Positions 1 to 8,379 of a DNA stretch of 64,000 nucleotides are shown here, in pieces. Positions within the stretch are counted from its first letter, which is position 1. The number at the start of each line of letters is the position of its first letter. The notes under the pieces are model-generated. The model was not told the origin of the DNA, ran no database searches, and worked only from the letters and a program-made list of their open reading frames with translations. Both the position numbers and the translations under genes were made by a program. The stretch is from CAYTPI01 sp964439625 (GTDB taxonomy: Bacteria > Chloroflexota > Anaerolineae > Aggregatilineales > UBA3940): the NCBI GenBank assembly GCA_964439625.1, contig CAYTPI010000001.1, forward strand, positions 335,191 to 399,190, written 5' to 3'.

Positions 1-2
1 TG

Positions 3-194
3 TCGGACGTGCCAGTCAAAACGCCCGAGTCAAAAGCGATGAGCAAGGACTTAAAAAAATATGGCTTTAACTTTGTAGGCCCGACAATTTGCTATGCGTT
101 TATGCAGTCCGCAGGGATGGTAAATGATCATACTGTGGATTGCTTTCGCTACGAACCGATTCGCACTATCGGAAAGAGCATGAGCGCTGGCTAG
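3..194 (+). CDS. tag: DNA-3-methyladenine glycosylase I (Tag), 3' end only
   Basis: This is the C-terminal 63 codons of a gene that begins left of the window; the frame is open from base 3. Tag removes 3-methyladenine from alkylated DNA and starts base-excision repair in the cytoplasm. The visible part carries the family's conserved C-terminal block (KKYGFNFVGPTICYAFMQS), followed by NDHTVDCFRY. In that last stretch the His and Cys spaced H-x3-C match the structural zinc ligands of Tag. The GTG at 9 is internal, not a start. An AlkA-type glycosylase and a UDG-like protein occur later in the window. Identification is firm despite the truncation. Confidence 0.9.
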   Translation, partial: SDVPVKTPESKAMSKDLKKYGFNFVGPTICYAFMQSAGMVNDHTVDCFRYEPIRTIGKSMSAG

Positions 195-219
195 TAAACA
201 GAGTCTCTTATCAGATATT

Positions 220-1293
220 TTGGCGGGTGCTGCTTCCTTTATCATTACGTCTATATTGCCGACTATCACCACTGCGATGGCTACCGCTGTGGTCTACTTT
301 TGGTCTGGTATCAATTTCTCATTACAAAACTTCATAGTCATGGCTTTGATTGTCTATGCGGTTATCTTCCTTGAGACCATCATTCATGAGTTGGGGCACC
401 TTGTTACGGCAAGTTTAGTGGGCTTTCGCTTTCACTTTTTTATGGTTGGCTTTCTGACAGTCTTTAGGCGCAACGGTCAACTATTGGCTGCATTCGAGCG
501 CTTGCCTGAAGCGTCAGGTGCTGGCGCAGCCGGGTTTGTGCCTTACGGGGCCGATAATCTGGAGATTCGAACCCGATTGGTTGCATTGGGAGGCCCCATT
601 GGGTCTGCGCTGTTGTCCTTGCTGGGTCTGCTTCTTGTTCTAAATGTTAGTAGTGATGGGCTGTTGGCCTTCACTGCGGGGATGTTAGCAGCATATCCTC
701 TCATCAGCATTATGTTTAATTTGCCACCGTACCAGTCTGGCGGCTATACCTCTGATGGTGCCATCGTCTTTATGACAGACGCAGGTCGAGCGGTAATTGA
801 TCGAAACCAAATTGTAGCGCAATCTGCGCGAGGGAAACGTCCGCGCGACTGGTTATATGAAGGCATTCAAAAGCTGCTGTCGCTACATCAGCCAACTGCT
901 GTGCAAGCCGCAGGGCACCTGTATGCAGCTTATCACGCGCTGGATCATGCTGATCTTGAGACTGTCAGGCATCATCTAACGCAAGCGCTCACGCGGCAAG
1001 ATGATGTTGTTGGTCAACTCTATGCCCAGATCAAGCTCGAGGCGGCGTATATCACGGCTCAGTATGACAATGATAAACAGTTGGCTCGGAGTCACTTTGA
1101 AGCAGGTTGTGAGGCAAGTCTATTAGTAGACCGCAGCATACTTTGCCGCGCTCAGGCGGCAGTGCTGCTTGCAGAAGGCGACCTTGAAGGTGGGCGGGCA
1201 GCCTTAGAGTGTGCTCGGCTGTCACTTGAGACATCGCTTGATAAGGGCTTGGCTGTAGCTGAACAGGATTGGCTGAATTCTATAGGCTATTGA
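220..1293 (+). CDS. M50-family membrane metallopeptidase (site-2-protease-like)
   Basis: A probable intramembrane zinc protease of the M50 group, 357 residues. The zinc motif HELGH lies at residues 56-60 inside a hydrophobic segment. A second conserved region at residues 166-180 (FNLPPYQSGGYTSDG) supplies the usual Asn-Pro...Asp-Gly third-ligand motif, and GGPIGS at 124-129 fits the family. There are about four membrane segments in the first 180 residues. The remaining C-terminal half is soluble, helical and rich in Ala/Leu, and may be TPR-like. The start is uncertain: TTG at 220 is the first plausible in-frame start, ATG at 277 is the alternative, and neither has a clear ribosome binding site. 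The substrate cannot be read from the context. Confidence 0.75.
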   Translation: MAGAASFIITSILPTITTAMATAVVYFWSGINFSLQNFIVMALIVYAVIFLETIIHELGHLVTASLVGFRFHFFMVGFLTVFRRNGQLLAAFERLPEASGAGAAGFVPYGADNLEIRTRLVALGGPIGSALLSLLGLLLVLNVSSDGLLAFTAGMLAAYPLISIMFNLPPYQSGGYTSDGAIVFMTDAGRAVIDRNQIVAQSARGKRPRDWLYEGIQKLLSLHQPTAVQAAGHLYAAYHALDHADLETVRHHLTQALTRQDDVVGQLYAQIKLEAAYITAQYDNDKQLARSHFEAGCEASLLVDRSILCRAQAAVLLAEGDLEGGRAALECARLSLETSLDKGLAVAEQDWLNSIGY

Positions 1294-1388
1294 ATTGCGA
1301 ACCAGTATAATCCGTGAAACCCTACAAGCTGAGCAACAACTTAGGCAGAGCAAACCACATAAATAATATTTTGGTCAGGAGAATATAG

Positions 1389-2501
1389 ATGATAATTGGT
1401 GTACCAAAAGAGATCAAGGATAACGAAAATCGCGTTGCATTGACTCCCGGTGGGACTGTTGAGTTGATTGGACAAGGACATAGGGTGCTGGTGCAGGTCA
1501 CCGCTGGCGACGGTAGTGGCTTCTCAGATGAAGAATATGTGGCTGCTGGTGCTGAGATGGTCGCTGATGCGGCTGGTGTATTTGCACGTGCCGATATGAT
1601 CTTGAAGGTCAAAGAACCCATCTCACCAGAGTTTGATCTCCTTCGTGAAAATCAGATTCTTTTTACTTACCTGCACCTCGCAGCGGCAGAAGAATTAGCG
1701 CACGTCCTAGCAGAGCGCAAGGTCAAGGCAGTGGCTTATGAAACGATTAAACTACCTGATGGATCACTGCCGTTGCTCATGCCAATGAGTGAAATTGCCG
1801 GTCGGATGTCGGTTCAAGATGCTGCCATCCTCTTGGAACGTTCCCATGGTGGTAGAGGTGTGCTGCTTGGCGGGGTTCCGGGTGTACTAAGCGCGACTGT
1901 CTCTATTGTCGGTGGTGGTACGGTTGGCATCAACGCAGCGAAGATGGCGCTTGGGTTGGGTGCCAAAGTCATTATTATTGACAATAACCTTCAGCGCTTA
2001 CGCTACTTAGATGACGTTCTCTTCGGGCGCTATCAAACGTTGGCTTCTACTCAATCCAACATTGCCGAAGCCGTGAAACAGTCCGATGTGGTTATTGGTG
2101 GGGTGCTCGTGCCGGGTGCTCGTGCCCCGCGCCTTGTCACGCGGGAGATGATCAAGACAATGGCACCCGGTGCCGTTGTGATTGATGTTGCAGTTGACCA
2201 AGGTGGCTGCATAGAGACTATTAAACCAACCACGCACAGTGACCCAACCTATGTAGTCGATGGCGTACTGCACTATGGTGTCACGAATATGCCGGGTGCT
2301 GTCCCTCGGACATCGACATTTGCCCTGACTAACGCAACGCTACCTTACGTCAGAAAGTTAGCAGACAATACCTTTGAAGAGATTGTGATGCACGACGAAA
2401 CCCTGCGCGAAGGGGTGAATGCCTATGGCGGTTACATTACGTATCGTGCTGTTGCTGCTGATTTGAACATGGAATACCGTGAGCTATCAAGTTTAGTATG
2501 A
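1389..2501 (+). CDS. ald: Alanine dehydrogenase
   Basis: NAD-dependent L-alanine dehydrogenase, which interconverts alanine and pyruvate plus ammonia in the cytoplasm; 370 residues, the normal family length. The N-terminus (MIIGVPKEIKDNENRVALTP) is diagnostic. KVKEP and YLHLAA contain the catalytic Lys and His regions, and a glycine-rich NAD site (GGGTVGINAAKMALGLGA) follows mid-protein. A GGAG ribosome binding site lies 8 bases before ATG 1389. The stop overlaps the start of the next gene in an ATGA, so the two are translationally coupled. The neighbour is an ammonia-lyase homologue, which suggests that both act on amino-acid nitrogen, but this is inference. Confidence 0.95.
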   Translation: MIIGVPKEIKDNENRVALTPGGTVELIGQGHRVLVQVTAGDGSGFSDEEYVAAGAEMVADAAGVFARADMILKVKEPISPEFDLLRENQILFTYLHLAAAEELAHVLAERKVKAVAYETIKLPDGSLPLLMPMSEIAGRMSVQDAAILLERSHGGRGVLLGGVPGVLSATVSIVGGGTVGINAAKMALGLGAKVIIIDNNLQRLRYLDDVLFGRYQTLASTQSNIAEAVKQSDVVIGGVLVPGARAPRLVTREMIKTMAPGAVVIDVAVDQGGCIETIKPTTHSDPTYVVDGVLHYGVTNMPGAVPRTSTFALTNATLPYVRKLADNTFEEIVMHDETLREGVNAYGGYITYRAVAADLNMEYRELSSLV

Positions 2502-4021
2502 ATCAATCGGCGTTGATGACCATCACATTGGATGGTAAAAGCCTGACAATCGAAGAAGTCGCTCACTGCGCGGCTTACCCTGGTACAACCCTGGTCACCG
2601 TATCAGATGCTGTCTGGGAACGGTTGACTGCGGCACGGGCTGTTATTGATAGCCTTGCGCAGGGTGAACAGTTCATCTATGGCTTAAATACCGGATTGGG
2701 CGCTCTCAAAGATGAACGCGTCCAACCTGCCCAAATCTCGCAATACCAACGGAACATCGTCATGAGCCACGCCTCGGCTGTCGGTCAGCCTTATCCACCG
2801 TCGGTCGTCCGGGCCATTATGTTGGCGCACTTAAATCTACTAGCACAAGGTGGGTCAGGGATACAGCCTGCTGTCTTCAAACTAATCCTTGACATGTTGA
2901 ATGCGGGTGTGTACCCGGTTGTACCGATGACTGGGTCTGTCGGCATGGCAGACTTAGCGCAGATGGCTCATCTGGCTCTACCCCTGATTGGCCTAGGCGA
3001 AGTTGAGTATCAGGGCCAGACTCTGCCAGCCCTTGCTGGCCTTGCTGCTGCAGGTTTGGAACCAGTCGAATTGGCTGCTAAAGATGGGCTTGCTCTGGTT
3101 AGTTTCAACGCGGCTAATGCTGGGCATGCTGCGGTTGTTTTTGAGGCGTATCAGGATATTGCAAAAGTACTTGATATTTCTGCGGCTTTGGCTTACGAAG
3201 GCTACAAGGCGCATGTGGATGTCCTTGATCCTCTTTTTGAGCCGCGCCTTACGCAAGCAGAAGCGGTCATTTTTCACCGATTACGTGCCCTGCTGACCGG
3301 TAGTCACTTGTTTGACCTAGAGCATAAAACCGTTCAAGACCCAATTAGCTACCGCTCTGTGGTTCGCGTCCATGCAGCGCTCTTGAAAACGCTCGTTTTC
3401 GTGCGTGATGCCGTCGAGACGGAGCTAAACACACCGGCAGAAAATCCAACAGTGTTTATTGACGAGGGAGTGATGTTGCCTACTGGGAATTATCATCCGT
3501 CAGCACTGGCAACTGCATTGGATTTGCTGCTCATATCTGTAACGCAGGCGGTTACTATGTGCGCCAACCGCGTTCTGCGCCTAAACACCCCTCATCTGAG
3601 TCATCTTCCCGGTCAATTGACTATGGAACCAGGTTTGAATCTTGGGTTTGGGGTGGTTCAAAAGACAATTACAGCGCTAGCAGCCGAAATCCGTCATTTG
3701 GCAAACCCAGCCTCGCTTGATTTTTTTCCAGTGGCTGACGGCATCGAAGACCATGCAACCAACGCAACCTATGTTGTTCAAAAAGCAGAACAGGCTGCAC
3801 ATAAGCTGCGGTATGTGCTTGCGCTAGAGCTGTTGACCGCTGCCCAGGCCATTGATCTGCGTGGTGATGCTGATCATTTAGGCGCGCTTACTAGCCGCGT
3901 TCACGCAAAAATTCGTGAGCAAGTGCCATTTCTAGAACAAGATACGGTCATCGCCCCGCATATTGAGGCAATCTATAAGCTTGTGCTTGTGCGCGCTTTT
4001 TCTAGTGTGCTGCCCGATTGA
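2498..4021 (+). CDS. Histidine ammonia-lyase-like protein lacking the MIO motif
   Basis: A 507-residue member of the aromatic amino acid lyase (HAL/PAL) family. It keeps the catalytic Tyr loop (YGLNTG, Tyr61), the QDPISYRSV segment that binds substrate carboxylate, a GNYHPS segment and the IEDHATNA block. The Ala-Ser-Gly tripeptide that cyclises into the MIO electrophile is absent: where HutH has GSVGASGDLA this protein has GSVGMADLA (residues 146-154). The following conserved Asn block is also altered (LVSFNAAN in place of LINGTQ). It therefore should not be called HutH. MIO-independent relatives such as ergothionase, which eliminates trimethylamine, are a possible analogy from memory only. 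It is coupled to ald by a 4-base overlap. Confidence 0.8.
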   Translation: MNQSALMTITLDGKSLTIEEVAHCAAYPGTTLVTVSDAVWERLTAARAVIDSLAQGEQFIYGLNTGLGALKDERVQPAQISQYQRNIVMSHASAVGQPYPPSVVRAIMLAHLNLLAQGGSGIQPAVFKLILDMLNAGVYPVVPMTGSVGMADLAQMAHLALPLIGLGEVEYQGQTLPALAGLAAAGLEPVELAAKDGLALVSFNAANAGHAAVVFEAYQDIAKVLDISAALAYEGYKAHVDVLDPLFEPRLTQAEAVIFHRLRALLTGSHLFDLEHKTVQDPISYRSVVRVHAALLKTLVFVRDAVETELNTPAENPTVFIDEGVMLPTGNYHPSALATALDLLLISVTQAVTMCANRVLRLNTPHLSHLPGQLTMEPGLNLGFGVVQKTITALAAEIRHLANPASLDFFPVADGIEDHATNATYVVQKAEQAAHKLRYVLALELLTAAQAIDLRGDADHLGALTSRVHAKIREQVPFLEQDTVIAPHIEAIYKLVLVRAFSSVLPD

Positions 4022-4117
4022 ATTGGGCACTGACAAAACTTGTACGCTTTATTTTCCCTGGCTGTGGTATTAGTATCTAAGCACCTAGTCGAGCACCTTC
4101 ACTTAGAAAAGTAGCCA

Positions 4118-5011
4118 ATGAATTCCGTAACCATCGAATACATCACCGACATTCCCGGTTATCGCGAATGCCAACAGATCGAGCGTGAGGTTTGGGGGCA
4201 GGACATGGAAACAGTTCCTTACTATGTATTCCACAATATGGTCAATATGGGGGGGGTCGTTGTCGGTGCGCGTGATACACAATCTGGGGCGATGGTTGGC
4301 TGCGGTTTTGGCTTTATCGCACGGGCTGATCAAGAACGTGCTACTTGGATGAAAAACCCCTATTACATCTACTCTGAAATGCTGGGCGTGCTGCCAGAAT
4401 ACCGCAACAATAACATAGCTGTGCGGATGAAACTGGCGCAGAGGGATTTTGCCCTAAAACATGATCACAGTTTGATTTCATGGACATATGATCCGCTTCT
4501 GAGTCGCAATGCTAATCTCAACATCAATAAGTTGGGCTGCATCTGTCGCACGTACAAAGTTAACTACTATGGTGAAATGGCGGGCATTAACGCGGGCTTG
4601 CCATCTGACCGTTGGCTTGCCGAATGGTGGATCGACTCGCCGTATGTAGAAGGGCGGCTTGAACACAAACACCTCCGCCGCAGCTATGACGAATGGCTAG
4701 AGGCTTTTGCGCGAGTTATGGCGGCGAACTGGGAGCGTGAAGATAGCCTGCCAACACCGCCGTCTGTAGATAATCTGAAGACAGATCGCGCTATTATTCT
4801 GACGGAAATTCCCCCGGATATTGACGCGCTTAAGGCAAAGGATATGGAGCTTGCACTTGCGTGGCGCCTTAACTTCCGTAAGTTGGCCTTGACTTTGCTA
4901 GATGAAGGGTACATCGTTGCCGATTTTGTCAGTGAGAGGCAGGGGGAGCAACGTCGCAGTTTCTACATTTGGCAGCGTAACTTTGATATGCTAAAGATGA
5001 TTTCACCGTAA
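4118..5011 (+). CDS. GNAT-superfamily acyltransferase (COG3375-like)
   Basis: A 297-residue protein with a GNAT acetyltransferase-like N-terminal half. The region around residues 85-110 (SEMLGVLPEYRNNNIAVRMK) corresponds to the acetyl-CoA-binding motif V/Q-x-x-R-x-x-G/A, although the Gly positions are Asn here. The segment after it (SWTYDPLLSRNANLNINKLG) and the NYYGEM stretch are typical of the COG3375 group of predicted acyltransferases rather than small N-acetyltransferases. The C-terminal third is an uncharacterised extension. It starts 96 bases after the HAL-like gene on the same strand and may belong to that transcript. The substrate is unknown. Confidence 0.7.
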   Translation: MNSVTIEYITDIPGYRECQQIEREVWGQDMETVPYYVFHNMVNMGGVVVGARDTQSGAMVGCGFGFIARADQERATWMKNPYYIYSEMLGVLPEYRNNNIAVRMKLAQRDFALKHDHSLISWTYDPLLSRNANLNINKLGCICRTYKVNYYGEMAGINAGLPSDRWLAEWWIDSPYVEGRLEHKHLRRSYDEWLEAFARVMAANWEREDSLPTPPSVDNLKTDRAIILTEIPPDIDALKAKDMELALAWRLNFRKLALTLLDEGYIVADFVSERQGEQRRSFYIWQRNFDMLKMISP

Positions 5012-5033
5012 ACTTAAACCGCTCGAATGACCC

Positions 5034-6953
5034 ATGATCCTTCAAGACCGCATTGAACAGACTGTTGCGCTGGCAAAGCAGGGCGAATCAGAAAAAGCAC
5101 GAGCGTTTGCCTTGGCGCTCGTCCGCGAGTTTCCTCAAGAGGCAGATGTCTGGGCACTGCTCTCACAAATCGTCGATAGTCCTGATCTTGCCGCGTACTG
5201 CCTGAAGAAAGTCCTTGAATTTTCAGACAACGGGCGCATCCTCGGCTGGGCTGAAGCACGCCTAGCGGAAATAGACCCAGACCTAATTCCAGACAATGAC
5301 CCCTTCGATTTATACGATCCGTCGAACCTGCTCAAGGGTGATTTTTTCAGCCAGCCTCGGCCAGATAAAGCTATTACTACTGATGCTGCCGCACCCATGG
5401 GCCAGCGCCAGCCGAAAAACTCGCTTGGAATTGGGATGATTATTCTTGCTGTTGTTGTGTTGGTGGGGATCGCGAGTTTGTTGACCGTCAACGGGGTAAT
5501 TGGCCTGAGTGCTGGACGTGTAAATATCGCTACTATTCCGCCGCCTGCTATGACTGTTCAAGTTATTATGCCCGATGAATCCTCTCAGCCGACAGCACCA
5601 CCTGTGAGCGCCAACCCGATTGATCTTCCTGCGCCAACGTCCCCACGAGCGTCTGTCGATCAGAGCGCGTCGCCGACGATGACGGTCGTGCCCTCCCTGA
5701 CGCCGACGCCTCTCGCAACAGAGGCACCTGGCCCGCCTGCAAGCGTCTCGATATCTGCGCCAGCAGCAGGGGCAGTACTCCGTGAAGTGCCTTTCAGTAT
5801 CCAGTGGGAACGAGTTTCAGGTGCCGAGCGTTATGCCGTCAATATTGTAAGCACGGAAGGCGAGCGTGCCATCGAGAGCGATGAATTTGATGCCAGTGAA
5901 CTATGTCGAGGTAGCACTTGCGAATTGGTTGACCTCGAACTAAACAACGGTGGCTATACGGTGACTGTGACGGCATCGAATACATTCGGAGCGTCACAGT
6001 CACCAAGTAATAATTTCGTGGTCAACAGTCCGATGGACTTCACGTTTGAGTTGGGTGGACAAGTGCCTGGCGGGATTGCTAGACCCGACCTCATGCAACG
6101 TGTCGGGATGACGTGGGTCAAGTATCAAGTGATTTACGAAGTGACTCCCGTGGATGCTGCCGCCGAGTTGGTTGCTCAAGGCCGTCAATACGGGTTCAAA
6201 GTCTTATTGTCAATTACAGGTGAAACGTACCCCGAAGAATTAGATTTTGCTGGCTATAATGCGTATCTCGCGCAGGTAGCTCAGCTCCAGCCAGATGCAA
6301 TCGAAGTGTGGAACGAGATGAACCTAGAAACAGAATGGCCTGTTGGTGAAATTAGCCCGGAGCAGTACGTCACAGAGATGTTGGCACCAGCCTACTCAGT
6401 GATCAAACAGACCAGCCCAGAGACAATCGTCGTGATTGGGGCACTGGCATCCACCGGGGTTGACAACAAAGTCACAGTATGGAGTGACGACAGCTACATC
6501 GACGGCTTAAACGAGGCCGGGGCGGCTCAGTTCGCTGATTGTATGGGAACGCATCATAACGGCGGTGCCACCTCGCCGCGGGTTCAGACGGGGCACTCCG
6601 CTGACCAAACAGGCCATCATAGTTGGTACTATTTGCCCACGCTGGAAGTTGCCTATGAGGGTATGGAAGAAGCGCTGCCACTGTGTATTACAGAGTTCGG
6701 CTATCTCACACCGGAAGGCTACCCACCTCTCGCGCAAGACTGGCTGTGGGCCCAGCAAACGACAATTGCTGATCAAGCGGAGTGGTTAGCTGAAGGAGTC
6801 AGAATGGCTCAGGAACTGGGCTATGTGCGTTTTGTGATCGTTTGGAATGTCGATTTCTCTCGATACGATATAGACCCACAAGGTGGCTTTGCCATTCTCC
6901 GCCCAGATAATACCTGCCCCGCCTGTGAGACGCTCGCGCGTGTAATGCAATAA
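5034..6953 (+). CDS. Membrane-anchored clan GH-A glycosidase-like protein
   Basis: A 639-residue protein with several parts. Residues 1-90 form a cytoplasmic TPR-like helical region. One membrane segment lies at about 131-151, followed by a Pro/Thr/Ser-rich linker. An Ig/fibronectin-like beta domain spans about 235-330 and a TIM-barrel glycosidase-like domain runs from about 335 to the end. In the barrel WNEMNLE carries Asn427-Glu428, the usual acid/base pair of clan GH-A (GH39-like), and ITEFGY carries Glu554 as candidate nucleophile. The topology places the sugar-cleaving domain outside the cell. It starts 22 bases after the GNAT gene without a clear Shine-Dalgarno. The substrate is unknown, and the N-terminal cytoplasmic domain is unusual for a hydrolase. 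Confidence 0.72.
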   Translation: MILQDRIEQTVALAKQGESEKARAFALALVREFPQEADVWALLSQIVDSPDLAAYCLKKVLEFSDNGRILGWAEARLAEIDPDLIPDNDPFDLYDPSNLLKGDFFSQPRPDKAITTDAAAPMGQRQPKNSLGIGMIILAVVVLVGIASLLTVNGVIGLSAGRVNIATIPPPAMTVQVIMPDESSQPTAPPVSANPIDLPAPTSPRASVDQSASPTMTVVPSLTPTPLATEAPGPPASVSISAPAAGAVLREVPFSIQWERVSGAERYAVNIVSTEGERAIESDEFDASELCRGSTCELVDLELNNGGYTVTVTASNTFGASQSPSNNFVVNSPMDFTFELGGQVPGGIARPDLMQRVGMTWVKYQVIYEVTPVDAAAELVAQGRQYGFKVLLSITGETYPEELDFAGYNAYLAQVAQLQPDAIEVWNEMNLETEWPVGEISPEQYVTEMLAPAYSVIKQTSPETIVVIGALASTGVDNKVTVWSDDSYIDGLNEAGAAQFADCMGTHHNGGATSPRVQTGHSADQTGHHSWYYLPTLEVAYEGMEEALPLCITEFGYLTPEGYPPLAQDWLWAQQTTIADQAEWLAEGVRMAQELGYVRFVIVWNVDFSRYDIDPQGGFAILRPDNTCPACETLARVMQ

Positions 6954-7012
6954 CAGCTAGGATGTATAATATAATAGGGCTGATGTGCCTGTGCTAAACG
7001 AATGAATCGCTT

Positions 7013-7648
7013 ATGATAGACGTGGAAAACCCGTCCACTGATGCACCCAAACAAGCTGAGCTAATCTTTCGCCGTGCCACGTTAGATGATTACGATGCGA
7101 TTGATGCGCTGTTCTATCAACTACTTGATCAACATGCAGAGGGTGTGCCTCATGTATTTAACCTCCACGAGCCGCCTGCATATAGTCGCAGCCATATTCA
7201 TGCCATCATTACCAGTGATATGAGTGATATCCTTGTCTGCGAGCGGAGAGGAGAGGTGATCGGGTTGGCTCAAGTCAGCTTTCGAGAATATTTTGAACGT
7301 GGCCCGCGTTCAGCCAGCCGCTCAGTTTTGGTTGAAAGCCTGATTGTTGCAGATAATGCGCGCCGGTTGGGTGTTGGTCGCGGCTTGATGGCCCTCGTAG
7401 AGGCTTGGGGTGTTGAGCGTAAGGTCGAGCATGTCGAGTTGACTGTCTGGGAATTTAATGAAAATGCACTCCGATTTTATGAGAGCCTTGGCTACCAAAC
7501 GTTACACCGGCGGATGTGGCATAAGTTAGAGGCACCCACTGCGCCACCAGCAACAGAGGCACTGCAGCCGCCAGTTTCCCAAGTTAGCTGGCAGCCTCCC
7601 CATAAACCCGACGATTTTGAATACGTTGATTATGAGAGTGACGAGTAA
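7013..7648 (+). CDS. GNAT-family N-acetyltransferase
   Basis: A 211-residue protein with a complete GNAT fold in residues 17-170. The block VESLIVADNARRLGVGRGLM contains the acetyl-CoA pyrophosphate-binding R-x-x-G-x-G/A motif. ELTVWEFNENALRFYESLGY is the C-terminal signature around the catalytic region. The last 40 residues are Pro-rich and acidic and probably disordered. A doubled TATAAT-like sequence lies about 45 bases upstream (6965-6975), but no good -35 accompanies it. The substrate is not predictable. Confidence 0.85.
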   Translation: MIDVENPSTDAPKQAELIFRRATLDDYDAIDALFYQLLDQHAEGVPHVFNLHEPPAYSRSHIHAIITSDMSDILVCERRGEVIGLAQVSFREYFERGPRSASRSVLVESLIVADNARRLGVGRGLMALVEAWGVERKVEHVELTVWEFNENALRFYESLGYQTLHRRMWHKLEAPTAPPATEALQPPVSQVSWQPPHKPDDFEYVDYESDE

Positions 7649-7723
7649 GCGTGCATGGATTGCCATTGTCTAAAGTATTGCGGACACTCTATGCCCCACT
7701 GGGATAAATATCCCTCTCTCTTT

Positions 7724-7774
7724 GCGGTGTGGTAGGGTGGTACGGCAGTCATAGGTGCCACCCTACCACACCGC
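7724..7774. repeat. 17-bp perfect inverted repeat (large hairpin)
   Basis: The left arm 7724-7740 (GCGGTGTGGTAGGGTGG) and right arm 7758-7774 are exact reverse complements with a 17-base spacer. The spacer can add three more pairs, one of them G-T. There is no T-run on either side, so it does not look like an ordinary Rho-independent terminator. It lies between a GNAT gene and an uncharacterised gene. Confidence 0.85.
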
Positions 7775-7871
7775 TGCTGGATTACGTCGTAACTTTGTTC
7801 CTTGCAGGCAGCATGCTACACTCTCTTCACAGAAATATTACTGGCATCAGTACACCAAGCAAGGCTTCACT

Positions 7872-8294
7872 TTGAAACAGCTTGAAGAAAAGATCGAATA
7901 TTATCGTGGTAGGGATGGTGACTTTAGCCCGCTGCTAAGTTTTCTGTATGCACATATCAGTAAACTTGCACCAGACTTTAAGCCCAGCATCCATGAAATG
8001 TCGAACGATGTTGATGTCAGAGTGGGCACGTCCAGCCGGTTGACATTCCGCTGGGGCTCTGACGGCAAGGGCTATGAGGCAACACATCTCGTTGGCCCGG
8101 TGCCGTCGATCCGTCGTTTTCCTGCTAAGGATGAGATTAAAGTACGCCCGTTTGGCCTGCCCGAAGGCATCCAGTTTGAACTTGACAGTTTTCGTGAGAC
8201 TCCAAAACCGCGCTATATCACGCTCCGAATTGCGGGCCCGGAGAAAGTTGTTGAGGATATTCGTGCGGCTTTCGTTCGTACTTTTGAACTTTGA
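7872..8294 (+). CDS. Hypothetical protein
   Basis: A soluble protein of about 140 residues that I do not recognise. Its N-terminus is charged and helical (KQLEEKIEYYRGRDGDFSP). A middle region contains VDVRVGTSSRLTFRWGSDGKGYEATHLV, which reads as alternating beta strands, and it ends in an alpha/beta-like tail. The chosen start is TTG 7872, with AAGG 7 bases upstream. The longer frame from GTG 7755 would begin inside the inverted repeat and adds 39 residues of low-complexity-free but non-protein-like sequence. It converges with dps, and a shared terminator separates them. Confidence 0.6.
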   Translation: MKQLEEKIEYYRGRDGDFSPLLSFLYAHISKLAPDFKPSIHEMSNDVDVRVGTSSRLTFRWGSDGKGYEATHLVGPVPSIRRFPAKDEIKVRPFGLPEGIQFELDSFRETPKPRYITLRIAGPEKVVEDIRAAFVRTFEL

Positions 8295-8321
8295 ACGCAA
8301 CGAGTCTTATTTCAAGAATCA

Positions 8322-8352
8322 AAATCCCAATGCGATACAGGCATTGGGATTT
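8322..8352. terminator. Bidirectional terminator between hypothetical gene and dps
   Basis: Perfect 12-bp stem (AAATCCCAATGC at 8322-8333 with GCATTGGGATTT at 8341-8352) and a 7-base loop, sitting between converging genes. The A-rich and T-rich ends allow use from either direction. Confidence 0.8.
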
Positions 8353-8379
8353 GTTCCATTAACCGATTGAAAAATGTAC

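Noticed and set aside
2498..4021. Annotation as classical histidine ammonia-lyase (HutH)
   Set aside because: The MIO-forming ASG is missing, and no other histidine-utilisation gene is near.
7755..7871. An N-terminal extension from GTG 7755 for the hypothetical gene
   Set aside because: The codon lies inside the loop and right arm of the 17-bp inverted repeat, and the added 39 residues show no protein-like pattern. TTG 7872 has a better ribosome binding site.
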